DNA of 64,000 nucleotides from Gluconobacter sp. Dm-62 (GTDB taxonomy: Bacteria > Pseudomonadota > Alphaproteobacteria > Acetobacterales > Acetobacteraceae). Below, in pieces: positions 17,932 through 24,996 of this stretch. The stretch covers positions 434,001 through 498,000 of the forward strand of contig NZ_JAERLY010000002.1 in NCBI RefSeq assembly GCF_018256155.1, given 5' to 3'. The first letter of the stretch is position 1; each line of letters opens with the position of its first letter. The notes below the pieces were generated by a model, which was given only the letters and a program-made list of their open reading frames with translations, did no database searches and had not been told where the DNA came from. The position numbers and the translations under genes were made by a program.

Positions 17932-18527
17932 CAGTCCCGGTCGATCCAGCCTGCACGAACCGCAGTGGCAAGCTCTTCTGGCGTGTCGATATCGAATCCA
18001 AGTTCGGGCGCCTGAACGAAGGCGGGGGCTGTTTCTGCGCTTTTCCAGAGCTGGCGCAGGCCGGTATCGCCTCGCAATCCGTCAAGGCGCAGTTGCGTCG
18101 CCAGCGTCAGCAGCACCGGGATGCCCCGGCCTTCTTCTCCATAAGCCGTGACGATATCCCTGTTGCTGTCTTCCTGTTCCAGCTGGGCACGGAGATGGGA
18201 GAGCGTCAGGCACGGCTGGTCCGTTCCGGCAATCAGCAGGGGCATGGCGTTCTGCCCCAGCGCCCGATGGCCGCATCTGAGCGATGATGCCATGCCGGTT
18301 TTCCAGTCTTTATTCTGAACCAGAATGACGTCCAGGCCCGCGAGGGCATGACATATCTCTGTGGACGCGCCTCCCGTCACGATGACAAGCCGCTCAGGTT
18401 TTGTCGCAAGCAGAAGCTGTGCGACGTGCCGTACGAGCGGCTCGCCATTGATGGTCAGAAGCTGTTTCGGGCGTCCGAGGCGTGTGCTTCCCCCCGCAGC
18501 CAGAAGAAGAGCGGAATGGGGGCTCAT
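17931..18527 (-). CDS. mocA: Molybdenum cofactor cytidylyltransferase-like protein
   Basis: A 198-residue nucleotidyltransferase of the MocA/MobA fold. It has the nucleotide-binding LLLAAGGSTRLGRPKQLL and the acidic motif LLIAGTDQPCLT. MocA attaches CMP to molybdopterin to make the cytosine dinucleotide cofactor of xanthine dehydrogenase-type enzymes. It overlaps xdhC by four bases, which supports a role in maturing a molybdenum hydroxylase. No such hydroxylase gene lies in the window. Confidence 0.82.
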   Translation of the reverse strand: MSPHSALLLAAGGSTRLGRPKQLLTINGEPLVRHVAQLLLATKPERLVIVTGGASTEICHALAGLDVILVQNKDWKTGMASSLRCGHRALGQNAMPLLIAGTDQPCLTLSHLRAQLEQEDSNRDIVTAYGEEGRGIPVLLTLATQLRLDGLRGDTGLRQLWKSAETAPAFVQAPELGFDIDTPEELATAVRAGWIDRD

Positions 18528-19495
18528 TGCGGCTGCTTCGCAATCATCTGGGCCAGGATGGAAAGCGCGATTTCCATTGGAGTCTGCGCCCCGATATCCA
18601 GTCCGGCTGGCAGGTGCAGGCGGCTGAAGGCTTCGGGCAAAACACCTGCGGCCTCAAGGGCTTCAAGTCGGCCGGGGATCTTGCGGCGGCTTCCCAGAAT
18701 ACTGACGCAGAAAGCCTCGGATTTCAGGGCATGGGCTGCCAGCATCAGATCGTAATGAGCATCATGCGTCAGGCTGTAGACGGCCGTCCATCGGTCAAGC
18801 GTGAGCATAGTGAGGGCAGCGTCCAGACTTCCGCGAAGATAGCGTTTGGGAAGAAGGCCGGGAGGAGGCTCTGGTGGTCCGTAGGGGCGAAGCAGGATGG
18901 TTTCGAGTCCCATGAGGCTCGACAGGTTCAGGATGGCAAGAGTAACCGGGTCCCCGCCTGCCAGAACCAGTCGCAGGGGCGGGAGGTACGGGCGGAAGAA
19001 CCGTCCTGCTTCATTTGCCGTGGTGCGTTCTCCCTCGCAGAACCGCATCGCTCCGGTATTCAGGTCCGTGATGAGCGTGATGGGCTGGCGTCTGTCGCGC
19101 GCGCTTCTGCGGGCTGCAACATGAGCATCTAGGTCGGAGATCGGGCGCACAAAAATCCCGATCCGCCCACCACAGGTCAACTGGATGTCCAGAACCGGAC
19201 TGCCCGCGCCATAATCGAGCATCCGTGGTTGCCCGTCTTTCAGGCATTCCAGAGCTTCGGCGCGGACGGCCGCTTCCACGCAGCCACCGGAGACATAGCC
19301 CTGAACTTCGCCGTCCTCACAGATCGCCATTTCACTCCCCAACCGGCGCGGTGAGGAGCCTGTGATGCTGACGAGCGTGGCCAGAGCAGCGCGTTTTCCA
19401 TCAAGAACCCAGCGTTCCAGCGTAGGGAGCAGATCGTCCGTCAGGCCATAGCTCGGCCACTGAGGTAGGGGAGAGAACTGTGCCGCGTCCGTCAT
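18524..19495 (-). CDS. xdhC: XdhC/CoxI-family molybdoenzyme maturation protein
   Basis: A 323-residue protein. The N-terminal XdhC/CoxI domain has LVSITGSSPRRLGSEMAI and GYVSGGCVEAAV; the C-terminal Rossmann part has LVLAGGDPVTLAI. XdhC binds molybdenum cofactor, promotes its sulfuration and hands it to xanthine dehydrogenase or aldehyde oxidoreductases. Overlap with mocA and divergence from moeA place it in a cofactor-delivery module. Confidence 0.88.
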   Translation of the reverse strand: MTDAAQFSPLPQWPSYGLTDDLLPTLERWVLDGKRAALATLVSITGSSPRRLGSEMAICEDGEVQGYVSGGCVEAAVRAEALECLKDGQPRMLDYGAGSPVLDIQLTCGGRIGIFVRPISDLDAHVAARRSARDRRQPITLITDLNTGAMRFCEGERTTANEAGRFFRPYLPPLRLVLAGGDPVTLAILNLSSLMGLETILLRPYGPPEPPPGLLPKRYLRGSLDAALTMLTLDRWTAVYSLTHDAHYDLMLAAHALKSEAFCVSILGSRRKIPGRLEALEAAGVLPEAFSRLHLPAGLDIGAQTPMEIALSILAQMIAKQPQ

Positions 19496-19502
19496 GGAGG
19501 GT

Positions 19503-19529
19503 CCCTGATGCGCTTTGAGGGCATCAGGG
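19503..19529. promoter_or_regulatory. Inverted repeat in the xdhC-moeA divergent region
   Basis: A perfect nine-base repeat CCCTGATGC (19503-19511) and GCATCAGGG (19521-19529), just upstream of the xdhC start. It could be an operator shared by the divergent cofactor genes or an mRNA hairpin. It does not resemble the ModE box. Confidence 0.4.
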
Positions 19530-19664
19530 TAACGCCAAAGACGATTATGACATACCCTTTCAGCCTCAGACTGTTGATCCGTGGGCCATGAGGTCTATAT
19601 CGGCAGGGAACGCAGCGTCGGCATTTCAGCCAGCGGAACAGACGCGCCAGCGACCGGAGCGGAA

Positions 19665-20861
19665 ATGAATGAACTCCTGAGCGTTACACGGGCCATGGAA
19701 CTGGTGCTGGATTATGCCGGCAGCTTCGGGACCGAGACGGTCGATCTGGCTATGGCGGCAAGGCGCGTGCTTCAGCAGACGGTACATGCCGAGCGTGCCC
19801 ACCCCCCTTATGACCGCGTGATGATGGACGGCATTGCCTACCGCCATGGCAGTGGTCAAACGCTGGTATCGCACGGAATCCAGCGTGCCGGTGCGCCAGG
19901 GCAGATGCTGCCGGAGGGGCATGTCTGTCTTGAGGTCATGACGGGTGCTGTTTTGCCGGATGGCGCGGATACTGTCGTTCCGGTCGAACGGCTTGTTCGC
20001 GAAGGGCGGCTGATCCGTTTTGAAGAGGGCTACGAGCCGCGCAAAGGGCAGTTCATTCATCGGCGAGGCTCTGATTGTGCGGCTGGGACGGAGCTTCTGG
20101 TGCCGGGGCGTCGTCTGGACGGTCCTGCGCTGGCGGTTCTGGCGGGCAATGGGCATGCGCAGGTCTGTGTGTCACGGATTCCGTCCATCGGGATCGTGGC
20201 GACGGGCGACGAGCTTGTGGATGTGGCGGCTCCCGTGCGGGACTGGGAAATCCGGCGCTCCAACGAATTTGCCCTGACGGGTGCGTTGCTGTCGCGCGGT
20301 TTTAACTGCATCGAACGCTCTGTCGTCCCGGACGATCTTGCGGAGACGATTGTGGCGCTGCGCGAACAGCTCTCGCGGCATGATGTTCTGATCCTGAGCG
20401 GGGGCGTTTCGATGGGGGCTTTCGATCACGTTCCCAAAGCGCTTTCGAAAATCGGGGTCGAGCGGGTGTTCCACAAGGTGGCGCAGCGTCCAGGCAAGCC
20501 GTTGTGGTTCGGGGTTGGCCCGGAGGGGCAGCGCGTTTTCGGGCTGCCGGGCAATCCGGTTTCCGCCACGACCTGCGGGGTGCGTTATGTCATGCCGATG
20601 CTTTTGGCAGGGCAGGGGCTAAGCCGTCCTGAACCTTATGCCGTCATGCTGGATGCAGATGCCGAACTGATCCCGACGCTGACGCGCTTCTTGCCGGTAA
20701 AGCTCCGTCACGATGCCGCGGGTCAGGCGCTCGCAACGCCGTGCCCGATGCCGACGTCCGGAGATTTCAGTTTTCTGGCATCAACGGACGGGTTTGTGGA
20801 GCTGCCGCTCGGTGATGGCGTGGCGCCCCGCGGAACAGCCGCGATGTTCCATGGCTGGTAA
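19665..20861 (+). CDS. moeA: Molybdopterin molybdotransferase MoeA
   Basis: A 398-residue enzyme that inserts molybdate into adenylylated molybdopterin. Motifs include PPYDRVMMDGIAYR, MTGAVLPDGADTVVP, GIVATGDEL, ILSGGVSMGAFDHV and FGLPGNPVSA. The ATG at 19665 is chosen because GGAG lies five bases upstream and the length then matches the family; the longer reading from 19581 adds unlikely sequence. Its last 11 bases overlap moaA, the first of several overlaps in the operon. Confidence 0.95.
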   Translation: MNELLSVTRAMELVLDYAGSFGTETVDLAMAARRVLQQTVHAERAHPPYDRVMMDGIAYRHGSGQTLVSHGIQRAGAPGQMLPEGHVCLEVMTGAVLPDGADTVVPVERLVREGRLIRFEEGYEPRKGQFIHRRGSDCAAGTELLVPGRRLDGPALAVLAGNGHAQVCVSRIPSIGIVATGDELVDVAAPVRDWEIRRSNEFALTGALLSRGFNCIERSVVPDDLAETIVALREQLSRHDVLILSGGVSMGAFDHVPKALSKIGVERVFHKVAQRPGKPLWFGVGPEGQRVFGLPGNPVSATTCGVRYVMPMLLAGQGLSRPEPYAVMLDADAELIPTLTRFLPVKLRHDAAGQALATPCPMPTSGDFSFLASTDGFVELPLGDGVAPRGTAAMFHGW

Positions 20862-21885
20862 CCAGACGCCAGCCCTGACCGATCGTTACAGCCGGCCGCT
20901 GCATGATCTGCGGATTTCCGTCATGGATCGGTGCAATTTTCGCTGCCCGTACTGCATGCCGGAAGCGACCTACCACGAGCATTTCCGCTTTCTGGAGCCC
21001 AAAGAGCGCCTGAGCTTTGACGAGATCGAGCGTGTGGCGCGTGTGGCGGTCTCGCTCGGTGTGCGTAAACTGCGCCTGACCGGTGGGGAGCCATTGCTGC
21101 GGCCGAAGCTCCCCGACCTTGTGGCGCGTCTTGCAGCCATCGAAGGTGTGGAGGATGTTGCGCTGACCACGAACGGCGTTCTGCTGGAGCGTCATGTTCG
21201 TGATCTGAAAGAGGCCGGCCTGAACCGCGTGACGGTCAGTCTCGACAGTCTGGACCCGGCGGTGTTCGCCCGGATGAGCGGCGGCCGGGCGCAGCTTGAG
21301 CCGGTTCTGGACGCGATCGACAGTGCCGCGCGGATGGGGTTTTCCGGAGGCGTGAAGCTCAATACCGTTATCCAGCGTGGACTGAACGACGCGGGTGTCG
21401 AGGCGCTGGCAGAGCGCTTTCGGCATAGTGGAGTCGTCTTGCGGTTTATCGAATACATGGATGTCGGGACGCGCAATCACTGGGAGCGCGCGGAGGTCGT
21501 GCCGTCGCGGGAACTGCGCGAACGCATTGATGCCCGCTGGCCGCTGGAGCCGGTCGATGCCCATTATCGCGGGGAAGTGGCGCAGCGATATCGCTATGGC
21601 GACGGGGGCGGGGAGGTCGGGTTCATTTCTTCCGTCACCGCGCCGTTCTGCGGGGACTGCTCGCGTGCGCGACTGTCCTCGGAAGGGCAGCTTTATACCT
21701 GCCTGTTCGCCTCGGAAGGGACGGATCTGCGAACGCTCCTGCGTGATGATAGCGACGATACGGCCCTGCGGGAGCTTCTGGCCGGGGTGTGGCGCCAGCG
21801 GACGGACAGGTATAGTGAGGAGCGGGCTGCCTCTTCGGATGCGCCAGCACGCCGCCGCATTGAGATGAACTATATCGGCGGCTAG
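20851..21885 (+). CDS. moaA: GTP 3',8-cyclase MoaA
   Basis: A 344-residue radical-SAM enzyme that starts molybdopterin synthesis from GTP. The N-terminal cluster motif is CNFRCPYC (within MDRCNFRCPYCMPE), and the second cluster is made by CGDCSRARLSSEGQLYTCLF. The glycine-rich SAM motif is LTGGEPLLR. The protein ends MNYIGG, retaining the C-terminal double glycine needed for catalysis. The ATG at 20851 lies inside moeA. Confidence 0.96.
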   Translation: MAGNQTPALTDRYSRPLHDLRISVMDRCNFRCPYCMPEATYHEHFRFLEPKERLSFDEIERVARVAVSLGVRKLRLTGGEPLLRPKLPDLVARLAAIEGVEDVALTTNGVLLERHVRDLKEAGLNRVTVSLDSLDPAVFARMSGGRAQLEPVLDAIDSAARMGFSGGVKLNTVIQRGLNDAGVEALAERFRHSGVVLRFIEYMDVGTRNHWERAEVVPSRELRERIDARWPLEPVDAHYRGEVAQRYRYGDGGGEVGFISSVTAPFCGDCSRARLSSEGQLYTCLFASEGTDLRTLLRDDSDDTALRELLAGVWRQRTDRYSEERAASSDAPARRRIEMNYIGG

Positions 21886-21903
21886 ACCGGGAGATCGAAG
21901 ACG

Positions 21904-22386
21904 ATGAAGACGCTCACCCATGTCAACGAGCGCGGCGAGGATCCGCGCATGGTCGATATCAGCGGCAAGGATGTGACCGAACGCAGCGCCCATGCGCAGG
22001 CTCGTCTGGTGTTCCCGTCCGAGATGGCGCGGACGCTGTCTGAAGCCGGGTTTATGACAGCCAAGGGTGCGGTGCTGACCGTCGCGCAGATCGCGGGCGT
22101 GATGGGTGTGAAATCGACATCGCAGCTCATTCCGCTGTGTCATCCGCTCTCGCTCAGTGGCTGCCGGGTGGACATCACGATCGAGGGCGATGAAGCGGTG
22201 ATCGACTGTCGGGTCTCGTGCAAGGGGCGCACGGGCGTGGAAATGGAGGCGCTGACCGGGGCTTCCGTTGCTGCGCTCACGATCTACGACATGTGCAAGG
22301 CCATGTCCCATGACATGATCATCCGCGAGGTGCGGCTGATGGGCAAGGCCGGCGGCAAGCGCGACTTCCAGCGGATCGAGTCATGA
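21904..22386 (+). CDS. moaC: Cyclic pyranopterin monophosphate synthase MoaC
   Basis: A 160-residue enzyme that converts the MoaA product to cPMP. It carries MVDISGKDVTERSA, GVMGVKSTSQLIPLCHPL and GVEMEALTGASVAALTIYDMCKA in the normal order, with the expected length. It starts 18 bases after moaA and overlaps the next gene by four bases (ATGA). Confidence 0.96.
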   Translation: MKTLTHVNERGEDPRMVDISGKDVTERSAHAQARLVFPSEMARTLSEAGFMTAKGAVLTVAQIAGVMGVKSTSQLIPLCHPLSLSGCRVDITIEGDEAVIDCRVSCKGRTGVEMEALTGASVAALTIYDMCKAMSHDMIIREVRLMGKAGGKRDFQRIES

Positions 22387-23222
22387 CACCGGTTTACGGC
22401 CTGATCCTTGCGGGTGGTGCCAGCCGACGCATGGGGACGGACAAAGCTGCGCTCGACTACCACGGCAAGCCACAGCTTCAGGCGGCGTTCGAGGCTCTGG
22501 CCCCTGTTGTGGAGCGGTGTTTCGTCTCCGTAAGACCGGGTCAGACGTCCGATCCGCTGCGGTCCAGCTTTCCGCAGGTCGTCGATACCGTGGACGTCGA
22601 TGGACCAGCAGCGGGTCTGCTCTCGGCTCATCGGGCTTATCCGGATGTGGCCTGGCTGGTTCTGGCCTGTGATCTGCCGATGCTGGATCGCGGCACGCTC
22701 GATACCCTGATGGCCGCGCGGGAGGGGGAGTATGTCGCAGTGTCCTATCGCAGCGAACATGACGGTCTGCCGGAACCGCTCTGTGCCATCTGGGAGCCGG
22801 AAGCGCTCGATCGACTGGAAAAGCAGGTTGAAGGTGGCCGGATCTGTCCGCGCAAGCTGCTGATTAACAGCCCGACGAAACTGCTGGAGCCGCATATGCG
22901 TGGTGCGCTCGACAACATCAACACGCCGGAGGAACGCGAGGATGCGGCCCGGCGCCTGAAAGATCTGCCGGGAGGGCCGATGATTCGCCTGACACTGGAA
23001 TATTTCGCACAGCTTCGGGAACTGGCCGGGACGCGGGAACAGTCGCTGGAAACTGCGTTTGGCACCGTGGGGCCGCTTTATGAGGAACTGCGTGAGAAAT
23101 ACGCTTTTCCGTTCGAAGCCTCGAAGCTTCGCGTGGCGATCAACGGCGATTTCGCTCCCTGGACACAGGCATTGAAGGACGGGGACCACATCGTGTTCAT
23201 CCCGCCGGTGACGGGCGGATGA
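22383..23222 (+). CDS. MobA-MoaD fusion: nucleotidyltransferase plus sulfur carrier
   Basis: A 279-residue two-domain protein. Residues 1-195 are a MobA-type nucleotidyltransferase (GLILAGGASRRMGTDKAAL, VLACDLPML) that would join GMP to molybdopterin. Residues 200-279 are a complete MoaD (MIRLTLEYFAQLRELAG to IPPVTGG), ending in the double glycine that becomes the thiocarboxylate donor. M200 is encoded at 22980, four bases after GGAGG, so free MoaD could also be made by internal initiation. The C-terminal end is exposed, as MoaD function needs. The gene overlaps both moaC and moaE. Confidence 0.9.
   Translation: MTPVYGLILAGGASRRMGTDKAALDYHGKPQLQAAFEALAPVVERCFVSVRPGQTSDPLRSSFPQVVDTVDVDGPAAGLLSAHRAYPDVAWLVLACDLPMLDRGTLDTLMAAREGEYVAVSYRSEHDGLPEPLCAIWEPEALDRLEKQVEGGRICPRKLLINSPTKLLEPHMRGALDNINTPEEREDAARRLKDLPGGPMIRLTLEYFAQLRELAGTREQSLETAFGTVGPLYEELREKYAFPFEASKLRVAINGDFAPWTQALKDGDHIVFIPPVTGG
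22971..22982 (+). promoter_or_regulatory. Possible internal ribosome-binding site and start for MoaD
   Basis: GGAGGG at 22971-22976 is followed by ATG at 22980, in frame with the fusion and exactly at the first residue of the MoaD domain. The four-base spacing from GGAGG is short but usable. Confidence 0.45.
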
Positions 23223-23725
23223 GCCGCTTTCGCATGGCATCCGCGCCTGTGGATCTGAACGTGTTGCGTGAGGATCTGCATCTGGCCGAGGCAGGCGGGT
23301 TCTGCACCTTCGAGGGCTGGGTCCGTAACAGGAACGAGGGCCGTCCGGTGGATGGTCTGGAATATGAATCCTACGAGGCGCTGGCGCAACTCGAAGGCGA
23401 GCGGATCGTGGCCGAGGCGCTGGAGCGTTTCGAGATCAGTCAGGCCGTGGCGATGCACCGCACCGGGAGCCTGAAGGTCGGGGATGTTGCTGTCTGGATC
23501 GGTGTTTCGGCGCCCCATCGGGATGCTGCGTTCCGGGCCTGTCGCTATATCATCGACGAGATCAAGCACAGGGTGCCTGTCTGGAAGAAGGAGCATTATC
23601 TGGACGGGGATGCCGAATGGGTGGCCTGCCATCACTGCCAGACCGCGCCCCGCGCGTCGGATGCCGGAACGCACGATCATGACCATGGCCACGATCATGG
23701 AAGCTGCGGCCACCATCATCACTGA
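23219..23725 (+). CDS. moaE: Molybdopterin synthase catalytic subunit MoaE, with His-rich tail
   Basis: A 168-residue subunit that uses MoaD thiocarboxylate to add sulfur to cPMP. GWVRNRNEGRPVDGLEYE and the active-site segment KHRVPVWKKEHYL are intact. After about residue 150 a tail THDHDHGHDHGSCGHHHH is added, rich in histidine and aspartate with one cysteine, plus an upstream CHHC. Usual MoaE lacks this; it resembles metal-binding tails of nickel or zinc chaperones. It overlaps the fusion gene and ends the operon. Confidence 0.95.
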   Translation: MSRFRMASAPVDLNVLREDLHLAEAGGFCTFEGWVRNRNEGRPVDGLEYESYEALAQLEGERIVAEALERFEISQAVAMHRTGSLKVGDVAVWIGVSAPHRDAAFRACRYIIDEIKHRVPVWKKEHYLDGDAEWVACHHCQTAPRASDAGTHDHDHGHDHGSCGHHHH

Positions 23726-23734
23726 CTGACCGTT

Positions 23735-23773
23735 TCCGCAGGGCCGTATCTTTATGGCCTGCGGAGCGTTTTT
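23735..23773 (+). terminator. Terminator after moaE
   Basis: Stem TCCGCAGGGCC (23735-23745) with GGCCTGCGGA (23756-23765), one bulged G, followed by GC and a five-T run. Confidence 0.75.
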
Positions 23774-23783
23774 AAGTTGTAAT

Positions 23784-23798
23784 TGCAAATCATTCTCA
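23784..23798 (+). promoter_or_regulatory. Fur-like iron box
   Basis: TGCAAAT-C-ATTCTCA fits the 7-1-7 Fur pattern TGATAAT-N-ATTATCA with two mismatches. It lies 39 bases before the start of the unknown gene at 23838, where it could block transcription when iron is plentiful. Confidence 0.6.
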
Positions 23799-23837
23799 AT
23801 TAGGATGACTCCGGTTCTGCTGATTCGGAGTTTTCCC

Positions 23838-24413
23838 ATGACACGGCTGTCGCTTTCCCTGTCCGACCTCTGCTGCTGTGAACGGCTCGCGCTGTGGAGC
23901 ATCCGCTGCCTCATCAGCCATTACCGCTTGCCAAGCTGTCCCGAGACGAAAACGACCGATGGCCTGTTCCCCGCCTGTTTCCGCCCGGCACTTGATGCTG
24001 CGGAAGGGGCATTTGCGGATGCGACCCATCTTCTGAAGGCAGCGGATCAGCCGCATCTTGCGGTGAACGCGCCGGGCATGCAGTCCCTCACGGCACTGGA
24101 AGAGCGCTTCCTGCGCGGGATCATCGCGGCCCAGAATGAGGGCCAGCGCGAGGTTTTCGTGCTTCTGGCGGAAGTCTTTCCGGACAGATTCGTTCAGGGC
24201 TGTCTTGCGACGGCGCTGACGCTGCTGGCGGACTGCCTCGCGGGGGCAGGGCACTGGCTGCCGAAGAAACTGCTCAAGGATGAGACCACGATTTCGGGTG
24301 GCGGCGCGCTGTCCTCGATCAATCGCTGGCGCTCGGTCAGCCCGTCAAAGATGCGGGTCCTGTGGCCGCAGGATAGCGGACCGCTTCAGAATGCCAGCCG
24401 GGTGATGCACTGA
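23838..24413 (+). CDS. Unknown protein downstream of an iron box
   Basis: A 191-residue protein I do not recognise. It is mostly helical in appearance, with a cysteine cluster near the N-terminus (DLCCCERLALWSIRC), a middle region SLTALEERFLRGIIAAQ and a basic C-terminal third. No signal peptide is evident. The ATG at 23838 follows CGGAG by seven bases and is preferred over an in-frame codon at 23754 that lies inside the moaE terminator and upstream of the iron box. Its TGA overlaps the next start, so the pair is coupled. The iron box suggests a role under iron limitation, but the function is unknown. Confidence 0.6.
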   Translation: MTRLSLSLSDLCCCERLALWSIRCLISHYRLPSCPETKTTDGLFPACFRPALDAAEGAFADATHLLKAADQPHLAVNAPGMQSLTALEERFLRGIIAAQNEGQREVFVLLAEVFPDRFVQGCLATALTLLADCLAGAGHWLPKKLLKDETTISGGGALSSINRWRSVSPSKMRVLWPQDSGPLQNASRVMH

Positions 24414-24628
24414 TGATGTCGCTGAGCGGACGCCCCGCTCGGACCGGGGCACCCCCGCAGCGGCCGGGACTTGAGGAGCTGGAACACATGACGGTCTGTC
24501 TGCTTCTACTGTCTGTCGGAGTCGTCGGATTCTGCTGGCTGGCATGCCTGAATCTTGAAATTTCCGTGGACGATCTTCTCTCCGCACTGGGATATCAGTC
24601 CGGGCTGGAAGCGTCTTTCAGGAGCTGA
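24413..24628 (+). CDS. Small hypothetical membrane protein
   Basis: 71 residues with one hydrophobic segment (VCLLLLSVGVVGFCWLACLNL). The start at 24413 overlaps the preceding stop (ATGATG); a later ATG at 24488 begins right before the hydrophobic part and would give a 46-residue form. It is probably translated with the upstream iron-box gene. Function unknown. Confidence 0.45.
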   Translation: MMSLSGRPARTGAPPQRPGLEELEHMTVCLLLLSVGVVGFCWLACLNLEISVDDLLSALGYQSGLEASFRS

Positions 24629-24658
24629 AGCTCCCGAAGGCGCTTCCGCAACGGATGG

Positions 24659-24865
24659 TCAGTCCACGCCGACCATGACGCTGGAGGCCTTGATGACGGC
24701 ATAAGCTTCTTTGCCGACTTCGAGGCCCAGATCCGCAACGGCTTCATTGGTGATGGCGCTGGTGATGACCGTACCGTTGACGTCAATGGTGATGTGAGAC
24801 GTTGTCGCGCCCTTGAGGATGTTCGTGATCCGGCCTTTGAGCTGGTTGCGTGCGCTGAGTTTCAT
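24659..24865 (-). CDS. mop: Molbindin (Mop/TOBE-domain molybdate-binding protein)
   Basis: 68 residues forming a single TOBE domain: KLSARNQLKGRITNILKGAT at the start and NEAVADLGLEVGKEAYAVIKAS at the end, as in molybdate-binding Mop proteins that oligomerise and store molybdate. It lies near the cofactor operon but on the other strand. Its ribosome-binding site GGAAGG is inside a palindrome, so translation may be controlled by RNA folding. Confidence 0.92.
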   Translation of the reverse strand: MKLSARNQLKGRITNILKGATTSHITIDVNGTVITSAITNEAVADLGLEVGKEAYAVIKASSVMVGVD

Positions 24866-24908
24866 GAAAAAACCTTCCGGAAGGATGGCAGACAGGAATG
24901 CCTGTCTG
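24866..24908 (-). promoter_or_regulatory. Hairpins in the mop leader
   Basis: Reading the minus strand toward mop: an eight-base stem CAGACAGG/CCTGTCTG with a four-base loop (24908-24889), then the palindrome CCTTCCGGAAGG, then six T residues and the ATG. The palindrome plus T-run could act as a terminator, and the same GGAAGG is the mop ribosome-binding site. Confidence 0.5.
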
Positions 24909-24996
24909 TTCCATATCGGAAGGCTTCAGGCCTGCGTCCAGAGAGACGGGGGCTGGAAAATGCCTCCGGACCGTGAATGGGCCGGAGATGTGCTTT

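Noticed and set aside
19503-19640. Moco riboswitch before moeA
   Set aside because: Only one hairpin was found, with none of the multi-stem layout of the Moco RNA, and it lies nearer to xdhC.
20767-22311. Minus-strand frame of 514 codons across moeA, moaA and moaC
   Set aside because: Antisense shadow of three well-supported cofactor genes, no ribosome-binding site or family match.
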